The translations under genes and the position numbers were made by a program. Below are positions 54,701 through 62,951 of a stretch of DNA of 64,000 nucleotides, piece after piece. Source of the stretch: a marine actinobacterium PHSC20C1 (GTDB taxonomy: Bacteria > Actinomycetota > Actinomycetes > Actinomycetales > Microbacteriaceae); NCBI GenBank assembly GCA_000153145.1, contig CH672415.1, positions 7,835-71,834 of the forward strand, read 5' to 3'. Under the pieces are notes generated by a model. It made no database searches. It was not told where the DNA came from and saw only the letters and a program-made list of their open reading frames with translations. The first letter of the stretch is position 1. The number at the start of each line of letters is the position of its first letter.

Positions 54701-54790
54701 GAGCTTGCTTCCCGGGATGTGTGTCCAGCCGGCCGCGACCAAGCGAGCGATGACGTCTTTTTGAATTGTGGACGTTTCAGAGAACACCAT
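51782..54790 (-). CDS. hsdR: Type I restriction enzyme, restriction (R) subunit
   Basis: Motor and nuclease subunit of the type I system, 1002 residues. The N-terminal PD-(D/E)xK nuclease shows Asp139 and Glu153-x-Lys155 (FDVVVWVNG..VVGETK). The translocase follows: GSGKT at 296-300, VDEAHRTQ (DEAH, 392-395), GFTGTP, then helicase motif IV-VI regions (VLVTAKLGTGFNAP, ITRTNRPW). A C-terminal helical domain binds the methylase complex. The start overlaps the hsdS stop as TAATG. All key residues are present, so the enzyme looks functional. Confidence 0.95.
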   Translation of the reverse strand: MVFSETSTIQKDVIARLVAAGWTHIPGSKLNRSNEAVLIESDLAEAIRRLNPQWAGDDTRVDQVITMLRLLMVNSSDDGLLVANEKFTTWLRGRGTVSVEDSGLDENVRLIDFDHPENNILIVSDEVTYGTPGNAARFDVVVWVNGIPLVVGETKTPVDHKISWMHGAKDVYGTYEVERPHFFVPNLLSFATEGREFRYAAIRTQIDRWEQWGSTQVDANMSGWPRVRLAVDELLNPAVLLSVLEDYALFERGQRNGVPSMTKIVPRYFQHETVEAIVSRVVAGAPRRGLIYHTQGSGKTLAMSWAATRLIHEPSLKNPTIVVIADRSQLVRQTFAQFDAAGSVGRLQEASSSRELHQLLRANQRGVVVTTIHKFKDAGLLSERENIIVLVDEAHRTQEGSLGQQMRASLPNAFLFGFTGTPIADLERNTFKLFGDESDPDFALNTYNSDRSIADGTTVPMRVSSRMVEFQIDKDNLDEEFDALAKAEGLTDAEQAKVAANLSTVATLLANPQRIEAVCRDILEHFYSTIDPLGMKAQIVLYNRALCVAYYETLSRLLTERGDDEAAVVMSLAGKDDPTEWETYRLSESEEEQILDRFRSPTDKLKFVLVTAKLGTGFNAPIEGVLYLDKPMKLHTLFQTITRTNRPWTNSETGQKKKFGLIVDYIGLGDGFARAMTPNNPEAKQRELDVESLIDAFSGELDSMLDRFVGIDRTDSSADTLMSAIDRVPPGDSRARFGQQFMMAQSLWETVAPHPELEARRSDYRWVAKIYEAVTPTDLSSLLWERFGAKTRELVFANISEIRVRNPQLTVQIADSTTVQKLIDEGLLDDDDTESKQKTADEIIDSIAGRLKRRLAGPNQNHAIYQSLADRLDRLRESELSRAKVSVEFLRELFTLAKDVKSAEHAEDQSGAAGLDLLPDPKVGALTQIFEEFAPEGTPVMIADIVTEIDRIARTVSYTGWNTKDDGRKLVRRSLLKAFKGFGLPLTGEPFESAYQYIETHY

Positions 54791-55977
54791 TAAGCATGAA
54801 CCTCCAGTAAGTCGTCGTACGTGGCTGGGATCTCGTGCTCGCCGGAAAGGAGGGCGGTGAGTAGGTTGGTGCGGAGGCAGCGGAGGGCGGAGGCGTAGGA
54901 GCCGGCGTCCGAGCACAACAGCAGAAAAGCATCGAGGTAATCTGCTATTGACGCTTGATCGTCGCGGGGTGGAACGGCAATCGCTTCCGATAGGACGATG
55001 CTTTTGCTTAGGTTCGGCTGCGCAGCTCCAATTGCACGCGCCCGGAGGCTTCCGGTGCGAGAGCGAATTGCGTGCATCAGCAATCTTGGCTCGATGAGGG
55101 TTGTTTCGGGAACTAGGGCAATTACTGCTTGGTTCATGCTCATTGGGGCTCTCAGGAAACCCGCTGTTCCTTTTGTGTCACCCTGGCCATACATCGCTAC
55201 AACCGTGGATCCGGCGGGCGCAATCCATGCCGACGAGCCCGAAAGCCCGAATTCGCTAAGAGACTCGTCCGCTGTGTGAATATTGTCGTTGTTCACTTCG
55301 CCAGATTTCAACCACGGTATTGCTCCGCCGAAGTTGTCAAGATTGAGCCGCGATGGTGTTCCCCCCGCCTTTGCTTTTTTGAGGACCTCCGAGATCTCCC
55401 TGCGCGGGTGTCTGGGCCCGTCGAAATCTTGAAGCGCGGCGATGTACGCAAACGATGCTGCTTCGTGGGATTCATCTGCGACCGCAATCGCCTCATCCAA
55501 TGCACCCATCAGATCGACGATGCGACACTGCTCGGGGAGGGAGGGGAGCCATGTCTCGATCGAGAGAAAATCCTTCTCCTTGAGGCGTCTTCTTTCCGTA
55601 GTTCCTGAAGCCCGCAGTGCGGCCTCTGCCTGGAAGTCTTTGGTTTGGAGGATCAGCCCGATGAAATCCACTAGGGCCAAGTCCGTATTCGTCTCGAAAG
55701 TGGGGAAGTCGTTGGTGACTAGGCAGCCATCGACGTCTGCGCGAGCGATTCCGAAACTCGCTCTCGTTGCCCACATCCGGTTATATATGACATCGCCTTC
55801 TCTTATGCGCGCCAATTGTTTGGCCTTCACACCTTCGGGGTCGGCGACTTCACGCAAGTACACGCCACCCGCGTACCACCGGACACCTGCGTACGGCACC
55901 GATTCGACATCGGCCACCACCACGGATCGATTCACTTGCGCGAGCACGTCGCCAAGCACTCGCCAGCCCTCACTCAT
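54790..55977 (-). CDS. hsdS: Type I restriction enzyme, specificity (S) subunit
   Basis: 395-residue protein that sets the DNA recognition site for methylation and cleavage. Two target-recognition domains are visible: the first ends in a spacer helix around LPEQCRIVDLMGALDEAIAVADES; the second runs from PRREISEVLKKAKAGGTPSR with WLKSGEVNNDNI, and ends in PPRDDQASIADYLDAF helix. Two different domains imply a bipartite target; the sequence recognised cannot be predicted. It overlaps hsdM by eight bases and hsdR by one. Confidence 0.92.
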   Translation of the reverse strand: MSEGWRVLGDVLAQVNRSVVVADVESVPYAGVRWYAGGVYLREVADPEGVKAKQLARIREGDVIYNRMWATRASFGIARADVDGCLVTNDFPTFETNTDLALVDFIGLILQTKDFQAEAALRASGTTERRRLKEKDFLSIETWLPSLPEQCRIVDLMGALDEAIAVADESHEAASFAYIAALQDFDGPRHPRREISEVLKKAKAGGTPSRLNLDNFGGAIPWLKSGEVNNDNIHTADESLSEFGLSGSSAWIAPAGSTVVAMYGQGDTKGTAGFLRAPMSMNQAVIALVPETTLIEPRLLMHAIRSRTGSLRARAIGAAQPNLSKSIVLSEAIAVPPRDDQASIADYLDAFLLLCSDAGSYASALRCLRTNLLTALLSGEHEIPATYDDLLEVHA

Positions 55978-57493
55978 GGAATCCAGCCGCCTTGAGCTTT
56001 TCGTCTAAGGTCGTTTGCGCCGTCGACAGACGGCCCTGCGCCTCCCGCATGAGGGCCAGAGCTTCGTCGACGTTCGCCTCAGCAGCGGCCATACCTTTGA
56101 GGTAACGGCCTATGTTCAAATCGAAGCTGTTGGTCTCGATCTCTGAAAGGTCAACCATTCGCACCGACAAGCCGCCGTCGCCGTCAATATCCCGACCGGT
56201 TTTATAAGCACTGTCGATTGCCTCGATATTTGCGACTGACATCGTGTTCTGGTTCGTGCCTGGCACCGAGAGCGATTTCGCGTCAATAAACATCACCTTG
56301 TTGACGCGTTCAGCTAATTTGTTCTTCCGGAAAATCAGGATGCATACCTGTATGGAGGTTGAGTAGAAAAGGTTTGTCGGTAAGCCGATGACTGCCTCTA
56401 GCAGGCCAGTGCGGACGAAATGTTCGCGGATGGCAGCCTCTTTCCCGCCCCGGAACAACGCTCCATGGGGCATGATTATCCCGGCCCGTCCGGTGTCATC
56501 TTTGATCGTTGAGACCATGTGCTGGATCCAAGCCCAGTCGCCGTTAGCTGGAGGGGGAACCTCACCGCCAATCGCTCGCTTGTAGGGGTCGCGGGCCCAC
56601 ATGTCCGCGCCCCAGTTCCGCAATGAGAACGGCGGGTTAGCAATCACGACATCAAACTTTCGGAGCTGTCCGGCTTCGTCTAGGAGCTTCGGCTCTCGAA
56701 AAGTGTCGCCGCGCATGATCTGGAAGGATTCTTGCCCGTGCAAGTACAAGTTCATTCGTGCCATTGCAGCTGTGGTCAGATTGAACTCCTGGCCGTACAG
56801 GGTGAGGGTCCGGGAGTCGCCCCCGCTGGCATCTACTGCATTGACCGTCTCGACTAACATTCCGGCAGAGCCACAAGCAGGATCGCATACTGAGTCTCCT
56901 GACTGCGGCTGCAACAGCTTCACCAGCAGATGCACCACATGTCGCGGTGTGAAGAACTCACCCGCTTTCTTTCCGCTGGCCTCAGCGAACTCCCGCAGCA
57001 AGTATTCGTACCCGGCGCCGAGCATGTCTCCGCTGGCATTGTTCGGGTCAAGAGTCAGCTTGTCAAACGCGTCAAGGAGCTTAGTTAGTGCACTCTCCGG
57101 TAGCCGGTCAGTATTCGACCAGTTAACGTCGCCAAAAACGCCGTCGAGCTTGCCGGGGTTTGCCTCCTGGATACGCAGCAGTGTTTTGCCGAGCTTCGAG
57201 CCGGTGTTCACCGTGACGTCGTACACGTCGTTCCAGTGGCATTCGTCTGGGATGAGGAACGGATGGTAGTCCGCTTCGATCTCTGGTGTTAGCGCATCAC
57301 CGAAGTCCGAGACAGCCTGCCTATGTTGAAAATCCCACGAGTCACTGATCCATTTGAAGAACATGACTGGGAAGACGAAGGACTTGAAGTCGCCGGCGTC
57401 TACGGGGCCACGCAACGCATTTGCTGCGGACCAGAGAGCTGACTCCAACTGACGCTGGGTGAGGTGGCTCGGGTCGGGGGAGGCAAGCGTCAT
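55970..57493 (-). CDS. hsdM: Type I restriction enzyme, methylase (M) subunit
   Basis: N6-adenine DNA methyltransferase subunit, 507 residues. SAM-binding motif I is DPACGSAGML (204-213) and the catalytic motif IV NPPF (286-289). The N-terminal helical domain (LESALWSAANALRGPVDAGDFKSFVFPVMFFKWISD) and GEFFTPRHVVHLL are typical of HsdM. A C-terminal coiled stretch (KGMAAAEANVDEALALMREAQGRLSTAQTTLDEKL) contacts HsdS. First gene of the operon. Confidence 0.96.
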   Translation of the reverse strand: MTLASPDPSHLTQRQLESALWSAANALRGPVDAGDFKSFVFPVMFFKWISDSWDFQHRQAVSDFGDALTPEIEADYHPFLIPDECHWNDVYDVTVNTGSKLGKTLLRIQEANPGKLDGVFGDVNWSNTDRLPESALTKLLDAFDKLTLDPNNASGDMLGAGYEYLLREFAEASGKKAGEFFTPRHVVHLLVKLLQPQSGDSVCDPACGSAGMLVETVNAVDASGGDSRTLTLYGQEFNLTTAAMARMNLYLHGQESFQIMRGDTFREPKLLDEAGQLRKFDVVIANPPFSLRNWGADMWARDPYKRAIGGEVPPPANGDWAWIQHMVSTIKDDTGRAGIIMPHGALFRGGKEAAIREHFVRTGLLEAVIGLPTNLFYSTSIQVCILIFRKNKLAERVNKVMFIDAKSLSVPGTNQNTMSVANIEAIDSAYKTGRDIDGDGGLSVRMVDLSEIETNSFDLNIGRYLKGMAAAEANVDEALALMREAQGRLSTAQTTLDEKLKAAGFHE

Positions 57494-57933
57494 CGATAAT
57501 TCCTTATTTTGGGGTGCGTGGCGAGCCTATCGCGCCTCTTTGATTGACCAAACACTCAGGCGCAGAATGGAAACGTGATGGGAGCGGTCTGCGACGGAGC
57601 GGCGCACTCTAGGCCTGAATTACACTGCGACAAATACCAACCTCGGACACATCGGCAAGTTTCACGAAGGTATTCCGGAGTTTTTACAAGGGAAGCCTAA
57701 CAAGAGCAGGCTTATTGCTGAGTTAGCTCGGCGAAAGGGTCCAAGTTGATCCTAAAGATGAACCGTCACACTCCAACTAGGGGGCTCACCGCAACCCCGT
57801 CTGGCGGCGAGCGTCCTCTAAACGCCGTCGATGAGCTCCGCGTCAAGCCCCTCTCGGCGCCGCAGCCACTCCGCGTCGCCCGCTGGTTACATGCTGTCTG
57901 AGTTCTGCGGCTGATACCGCTGCCCCCTATTGG
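57494..57933. other. Intergenic stretch, possible gene fragment
   Basis: 440 bases. Should contain the hsdM promoter at its left. A plus-strand frame ending at 57749 (GKFHEGIPEFLQGKPNKSR, about 53 codons, no start codon) looks like coding remnant. Otherwise nothing recognisable. Confidence 0.4.
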
Positions 57934-58530
57934 CTAGGGAACGACATGAATCAACAGCTTGCCGGAGACCCTGTCCCAGGCAAGCTGAACGACCGCGTTC
58001 GCACCGGCAGGGACTTCAAGGTCAGCTGATCGTATCGAGGACTTGAACTTCAGCGTTCCGCCCCCCTGACGTTCACATTCGAATCTACCTTCGCGACCAA
58101 CTTCACCGATGACGATTCCCTTCCAAAAGATCTTTACACTCGGGTTTATCGCGAAGCGCTCTCGATATCCGAGAACGGTGACTTTAGTTGTGCCCTCGGG
58201 ATGGACATCGTTCTGGTCAGATTTAGTGTTCGAACGAGCTTCGACGACGGGAGCCGGGCTTTTCGTCGAAGGTCCACCGTTCCCGGTACTCACGAATTGA
58301 GTTCTAGGTGACGAGACTGTCGTATTCGAAGGTTTGGGGCGTTTGTAAAACGACATCGCAATCATGCCGACGCCAGCCCCAAAGAGCAACACGGTGTCGA
58401 GGAATCCCGCGCCGGCGTCAACTGCCCCGAGAGTTCCACCTGGGCCAGCGGGCTCGTTGCCGGAACCGAACAAGCCAAAGGTCAGTAAGACGAGTAGCGC
58501 GGTGCCAAGGATGCGAAGGAATACTCTCAT
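57934..58530 (-). CDS. Hypothetical membrane-anchored protein
   Basis: 198-residue protein. Two hydrophobic helices at the N-terminus (VFLRILGTALLVLLTFGLFG and FLDTVLLFGAGVGMIAMSFY), a Ser/Pro/Thr-rich linker, then a C-terminal beta-rich domain of about 80 residues (TTKVTVLGYRERFAINPSVKIFWKGIVIGEVGREGRFECE). The last part could be a small carbohydrate- or protein-binding fold; no family recognised. An in-frame ATG 17 codons upstream exists; the inner Met gives the better membrane-protein start. Confidence 0.55.
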   Translation of the reverse strand: MRVFLRILGTALLVLLTFGLFGSGNEPAGPGGTLGAVDAGAGFLDTVLLFGAGVGMIAMSFYKRPKPSNTTVSSPRTQFVSTGNGGPSTKSPAPVVEARSNTKSDQNDVHPEGTTKVTVLGYRERFAINPSVKIFWKGIVIGEVGREGRFECERQGGGTLKFKSSIRSADLEVPAGANAVVQLAWDRVSGKLLIHVVP

Positions 58531-58641
58531 GCTGGCACGGTAGCAGTGAGGGGGCCCGTCTTCTAGCTCGAAGTGCAACATCTCACGACCCGGCCAGGCT
58601 ACATAAAAGTAGACATTGCGGCAGCAGCGAGCCCGAGTGGC

Positions 58642-59241
58642 CTAGGGCCGCGGCACTCGTCGGATGGTTCGCGCCGAGCATCGAAGCACCTCAGCGATCT
58701 CACCTGTGGTGCGTCCAGCTTCGCGCATCCGGTTGACCTCAAGCTTCTGGGAAGTGCTGAGCGACGGTGGGCGCCCGCCAACACGACCTCTGGTGCGGGC
58801 CGCAGCCAAACCATCGCGGGTGCGTTCGATCAATTGCGCCCGCTCCATTTCGGCGATCGCGGCGATGACGCTCAGAACGAGCATCCCCGCCGCGGTGCCG
58901 GTGTCAACTCCGAGGTTCAGAATCAGAAGCGCGATCTGGCGTTCGCGTAAATCTTCCACGAGCTCAAGGAGGTTTTTGGTCGAGCGGCCCAGCCTGTCCA
59001 GGGATTGGATAACGACCGTGTCGCCAGGTCTTGCGAAGGCCAGCATCTCGTCGAGGGCCGGCCGGGATTTGTGCGACCCGGAGACTCCGTCGTCGGTGAA
59101 GATGCGCGTGCAGCCGGCATGTAGTAGCGCATCGTTCTGTCTATCGAGGTTTTGGTCAGCCTTGCTGATTCGGGCGTAACCAAGTAGATGGCCAGAAACG
59201 GACGTTGTGGCGCTTGGAGTATCGCCTAGGTTATTGTCCAT
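58642..59241 (-). CDS. Serine recombinase (resolvase/invertase family)
   Basis: Small serine recombinase of 199 residues. Catalytic Ser26 is in GYARISKADQNLDRQ, followed by VSGSHKSRPALDEML, VIQSLDRLGRSTKNLLELV (conserved Arg residues), and AEMERAQLIERTRDGLAAARTRGRVGGRPP, ending in a helix-turn-helix (GRTTGEIAEVLRCSARTIRRV) for DNA binding. This is the size of Tn3/Gin resolvases, able to resolve or invert DNA between short sites. ATG 59241 is chosen with GGTGG upstream; the frame begins 24 codons earlier. No clear transposase accompanies it. Confidence 0.92.
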   Translation of the reverse strand: MDNNLGDTPSATTSVSGHLLGYARISKADQNLDRQNDALLHAGCTRIFTDDGVSGSHKSRPALDEMLAFARPGDTVVIQSLDRLGRSTKNLLELVEDLRERQIALLILNLGVDTGTAAGMLVLSVIAAIAEMERAQLIERTRDGLAAARTRGRVGGRPPSLSTSQKLEVNRMREAGRTTGEIAEVLRCSARTIRRVPRP

Positions 59242-59336
59242 TTCACCACCCACAGATTTGTTGGGTTTCAATGATGGACTGACAGGGTGGTCTAAATCGG
59301 TCGTTTGTGTCATAGCTCAGTAGTGCGCGGATGCCT

Positions 59337-59567
59337 CTAGGGCGGGGATGTTGTTAGACATTCACTGACAACTTCGGTGAGGCTACTGGCGGCACGGGCG
59401 ACGCTAGCCAGTCTGCGCATGTTGCCGCCCAAATGGTCAAACTCCGTCGGCGATAGCCGACGGTTCGCCTCGCGGCGGTAGCCGGATGCCGGGCAGGACA
59501 TTGGCTGTGCGGGTGTCGGCCCCATATTAAGAGCTCGGCGCCGGGGCGCCTCGCGTGACTTCGTCAT
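59337..59567 (-). CDS. Doubtful small basic protein
   Basis: 76-residue frame, Arg/Ala-rich (REAPRRRALNMGPTPAQ) with a helical C-terminus (LSPTEFDHLGGNMRRLASVARAASSLTEVVSECL). It lies upstream of the recombinase on the same strand. Mobilisation accessory proteins can look like this, but no motif fixes it. Confidence 0.25.
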   Translation of the reverse strand: MTKSREAPRRRALNMGPTPAQPMSCPASGYRREANRRLSPTEFDHLGGNMRRLASVARAASSLTEVVSECLTTSPP

Positions 59568-60637
59568 GCTTCTCGTTCTGCATCGTCATGTTGCTGCTTG
59601 CTGTGCAAGTGTTCCGGGGAGCAGCCCGACGGGCAACGAGACGCCGCCATGGACCGCTGAGGTCAATGGTGGTGTCGTGGTTGTTCGGTGGGACGCGACT
59701 TGCAGTGGCTCTCTGCGTTCGCCCGGGGCTTCGCCCCGTGTGTCGTCATGTTGGTCTGTTTGCTTCGTGTTGTCTGCTTTGGGCTCTCTTCGTTCGCCGG
59801 GCTTCGCCCGCGCAACGTCTTGTCGGGTCGGTCCGCTTCGTTATGTTCGCTGTCCCCTCCACTCCACCGGTCTGTGTTCATTTAGATGGACGGTGGTCTA
59901 TTTCAATGGACTCCCGCTGTCCCGTGAAGCATCGGTGAGCATCCTCAACGTGTTCGTCACGTGAGCCCATGAAGGGGTTTCCCTGCCGGGGCAGCCTTCG
60001 GCGACGGTTGGTCAGGCGCATAGGAGCGTCACGTTGACTGGGCGTTACCGATACGGGGTCGGAGTGAAGTGGGGGTTTGGCTGCGCCTGCATGTGGGGTT
60101 GCCAGACGGTGACGTTCCGCTTCGCGAGCGCCCAGCCGACGGCGATCGGAAGGGGTGTTCAGGTCGGAGCGGATGCGGAAACCTCAAACAGGCTTGGAGT
60201 GTAGCCCCGAAGGCCAGACGACGGGTGAGCGCAGCGAACACGGAGAGCCGCCGGGGCGACGGAGCGAAGCGACGTCTTGGTGAGGTTCGGGAACGCAACG
60301 GTATGTGGCCCGGAGTCAGATCGCTGGGCGGAGCACAGATTACGGAGGGAGGCTCGGCCGTCGGCGGCCTATGGCTTGGGCGATTCACGGGACAAAAATG
60401 TTGCAGCGACTGGCGGTTTTGGGGACGGTTTCTCGCTGTCAATGCGTAGTCAACTGATGGGGCAAACAGGAACCGACTCGTCGGTCGAACACTTCAGTGG
60501 TGGCACCTTCTTCGAACCCTCACAGACAGGTAACCCTGTGGTGCATCGATCGGCATTTGTTTTCCCGCTTTTTGCCAGAGCAGCGCATCCTGCGGGATCT
60601 CGATGTCTCGATGTGCGCCACCCCTTAGTCTTGAGGT
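59568..60637. other. GC-rich stretch with hairpin repeats, no convincing gene
   Basis: About 1.07 kb. Two related repeats, each a CTCT-x-CGTTCGCC segment followed by a GGGC-TTC-GCCC hairpin, lie at 59711-59740 and 59786-59812. GAGCGcAGCGA and GAGCGaAGCGA occur at 60227-60237 and 60262-60272. The frames that cross the region (plus 60069-60449, 60277-60813; minus 60029-60442) contradict one another and lack ribosome-binding sites. A replication or transfer origin, or a structured RNA, would fit. Confidence 0.4.
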
Positions 60638-61117
60638 ATGCCCACATATTACGGTCGCAACACTGTTTCAGTTGTACTGCTCTCTATAGCTCTCGCCGGC
60701 TGCACGGCGCCCCCTCCCGTAGCGCTCGTTGGTTCGGTATCGAAAGAGGCTGCCTACGCGACGTATACCAGTATCGGCGGAGCGATGGAGCGGGAAACAT
60801 TCGGGGCAGCTGAAACCAATTTAGGTCGCTACTGCGAAGAGGTCGTAGACGGATTCAGCCTAGGCGGCCTCGATGTCAAGATCATTGATGCCAGCGGTCA
60901 GACCGTCGCACTCGCGCCTTTGACCTTCGACGCGGGGGCAACCGAGCACAACGGCGGATATCTTAACTGTGTCTGGTCTTATACCGTCCCCGATTTCGAG
61001 TCGGACTCTGAGTTCTTCACCGTCGAGATCGAGTCGGTTCCTGATAAGCAGGAATTCGCAAGAGAAGCGATGCTGGCCGGCCCGAACCTGTCCGTTATCG
61101 ACCTGGGGCGACGATAG
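60638..61117 (+). CDS. Small lipoprotein of unknown function
   Basis: 159-residue secreted lipoprotein: signal peptide with VVLLSIALAGCTAPPP (Cys near residue 22), a Pro/Ala linker, then a beta-rich domain with two further cysteines (RYCEEVV and YLNCVWSY) that may form a disulfide outside the cell. No family recognised. ATG preceded by GAGGT. Alone, convergent with the polymerase gene. Confidence 0.7.
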   Translation: MPTYYGRNTVSVVLLSIALAGCTAPPPVALVGSVSKEAAYATYTSIGGAMERETFGAAETNLGRYCEEVVDGFSLGGLDVKIIDASGQTVALAPLTFDAGATEHNGGYLNCVWSYTVPDFESDSEFFTVEIESVPDKQEFAREAMLAGPNLSVIDLGRR

Positions 61118-61287
61118 CCGCCATTTGAGAATTGCGCGGTACTGCGAAGGCAACTTAGATATCTCAGTGGAACGCCGGAATCTGGTCGTTTCTGTTGGAG
61201 GGCGCCAGTAGTTCGCTGCCCACTGCCCGCAGTTCGCTGAGCTGCCGGAAGAGGCCCGATACAGCCTCCCAACCGAAAGGTGTTACC

Positions 61288-61321
61288 CCCACGAGCCGAA
61301 AGGCCACCAACCGCTCGTGGG
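61288..61321 (-). terminator. Terminator after the family A polymerase gene
   Basis: Perfect nine-base arms CCCACGAGC / GCTCGTGGG (61288-61296, 61313-61321), 16-base loop, 59 bases beyond the polymerase stop. Confidence 0.6.
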
Positions 61322-61379
61322 AGCAACAAGCCGCAGATAGCGGCCGCGCCGGGTGCGAACCGGCGAGTATGAAGGGGGC

Positions 61380-62951
61380 TTACGTCTTGCGCCAGCTCCG
61401 CCCAATAACAACAGCAGTGCCGGTAACCGGAACACCACGGAACACCGTGTTCATCTCACGTTCCAGCACAATCCGCGCCCATTCGCTCCTATTAGCAGGC
61501 ACCGAAACCACAAGCTCATCATGGACCCCAAGGAAAAGGCTTTTCGGGCCGAGCACGGCCGCCACACGAGCGACCGCCGCCCAGAAAATATCTGCCGACT
61601 CAGCCTGAACCCGGTTATTGAGAGCAGCATGCAGCCCGCGCTTCGGTAGCGGTACTGGCCGGCCATCCTGGGTGAATGCGGGCCGACCTGCGCGCACCTC
61701 CGATTGAAGCCACAAGTCGTATGCCTGTAGGCCAGGAAACGCAGCCCACACGCTGTCCAGAAGGACTTTCGCATCCTTCGGTTCAATACCAAGCGCGCGG
61801 CCGAGAGCATTTTTGCCTTCACCATAGAAAATTCCGAGCATTAGCGTCTTTGCCCGGTCGCGCAGAAGCGGGTTCGGCTTCCCATCCGCATCATCAGCCT
61901 CCGCACCCCAAATCCGGCGGCTGAGCTCAGCATAGAGGTCTCCGGATTCAAGAGCGGCGAGCAGGTCAGGGTCTTGCGACAGACCTGCGCTGACACGCGG
62001 CTCCATCTGTGAAAAGTCCAGGCTGACCAACACCTCACCGACAGGAGCCATAAGCAGCGGCCGCAGGCCCCGGTGAATGTTCTGAAGCGCCGGACCAGTG
62101 ACAGCCCCACGACCAGTGCGTGCACGCCGGACATAGAGTGTCGAATGGGTGCGGCCATTATTCAAAGCCCGTTGAATCTCTCGCAGCTTGCCGACGCGAG
62201 ACGCGACGCTCCGAACCTCTCTGAATTTCTTCCACCGTGACTGCGCTTCGTCGGTTTCGGGAATTGAAACCCGGTCATAGAGGTCCCTTGACAGGCTCGG
62301 GGCACCCTTGGCATCAACGAGAAAGACACCCACAGGGGCGAGCCATGCATGGATTGCCTTCGAACCACGGGCCGTCGCACTATCTGTGAGGTCGATGCCG
62401 AGCTCAGCAATCGCAGCGACACGGTGCGCATCCGCCATCGCCAGCTCCCTATTCAGAAGCTCAACATCAATCGGATGCCCTTCGAGCTGGCGCGACCGCC
62501 AAAGCTGTTCCTGAGCGCATGAAGACCAGACAGCAGCGCGAGTCGCCGCCGAAGCGTCATCAGGAAGCGCCACGACGAAACGAGCCGTCGCGACAGCATC
62601 CCTGGCAGCGCCTTTCGAATTCGACTCGCGCCAGATTCCGGGATACACCACATGCCCTGCTGTGGTCGCATCAAACAGCCACGACAGCGCATCAACATCA
62701 AGTCGGAGAAGTCTGGCAAGACGCAACGATGTCTTCGCCGCTTCTTCAGCCCAGACTTTGCGCCCTGAGTTCGACAATGCAGTAACGAATTCTCCGAGGA
62801 GCTCGTCGCTTGCGACTTCGAACACCCAGCTTTCGCCTGTGGCGTCACCAATAGCGACCTGGGTGTCCGTCAGCGCAAAGCCCAAAGGGCGCTTGTCCTG
62901 GAGCCAGACGATGAGCGCCGGCAGTTCTGGCGCCGTCAGCCGGCGACTCAT
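61380..62951 (-). CDS. Family A DNA polymerase (phage/element type)
   Basis: 523-residue polymerase. C-terminal polymerase motifs: A VSLDFSQMEPR (Asp312, Glu317), B RDRAKTLMLGIFYG (Arg364, Lys368, Tyr376) and C VHDEL (Asp478). The residue equivalent to E. coli Pol I Phe762 is Leu372. The N-terminal 280 residues (QDKRPLGFALTDTQVAIGDATGESWVFEV) correspond to the 3'-5' exonuclease fold, but the metal-binding Asp/Glu set is not evident, so proofreading is doubtful. Related actinobacterial proteins are annotated bifunctional 3'-5' exonuclease/DNA polymerase. Four-base overlap with the upstream ATPase gene points to a replication operon of an integrated element. Confidence 0.88.
   Translation of the reverse strand: MSRRLTAPELPALIVWLQDKRPLGFALTDTQVAIGDATGESWVFEVASDELLGEFVTALSNSGRKVWAEEAAKTSLRLARLLRLDVDALSWLFDATTAGHVVYPGIWRESNSKGAARDAVATARFVVALPDDASAATRAAVWSSCAQEQLWRSRQLEGHPIDVELLNRELAMADAHRVAAIAELGIDLTDSATARGSKAIHAWLAPVGVFLVDAKGAPSLSRDLYDRVSIPETDEAQSRWKKFREVRSVASRVGKLREIQRALNNGRTHSTLYVRRARTGRGAVTGPALQNIHRGLRPLLMAPVGEVLVSLDFSQMEPRVSAGLSQDPDLLAALESGDLYAELSRRIWGAEADDADGKPNPLLRDRAKTLMLGIFYGEGKNALGRALGIEPKDAKVLLDSVWAAFPGLQAYDLWLQSEVRAGRPAFTQDGRPVPLPKRGLHAALNNRVQAESADIFWAAVARVAAVLGPKSLFLGVHDELVVSVPANRSEWARIVLEREMNTVFRGVPVTGTAVVIGRSWRKT

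Noticed and set aside
60277-60813. 178-codon plus-strand frame across the GC-rich region
   Set aside because: It overlaps the lipoprotein gene start in another frame and lacks a ribosome-binding site.
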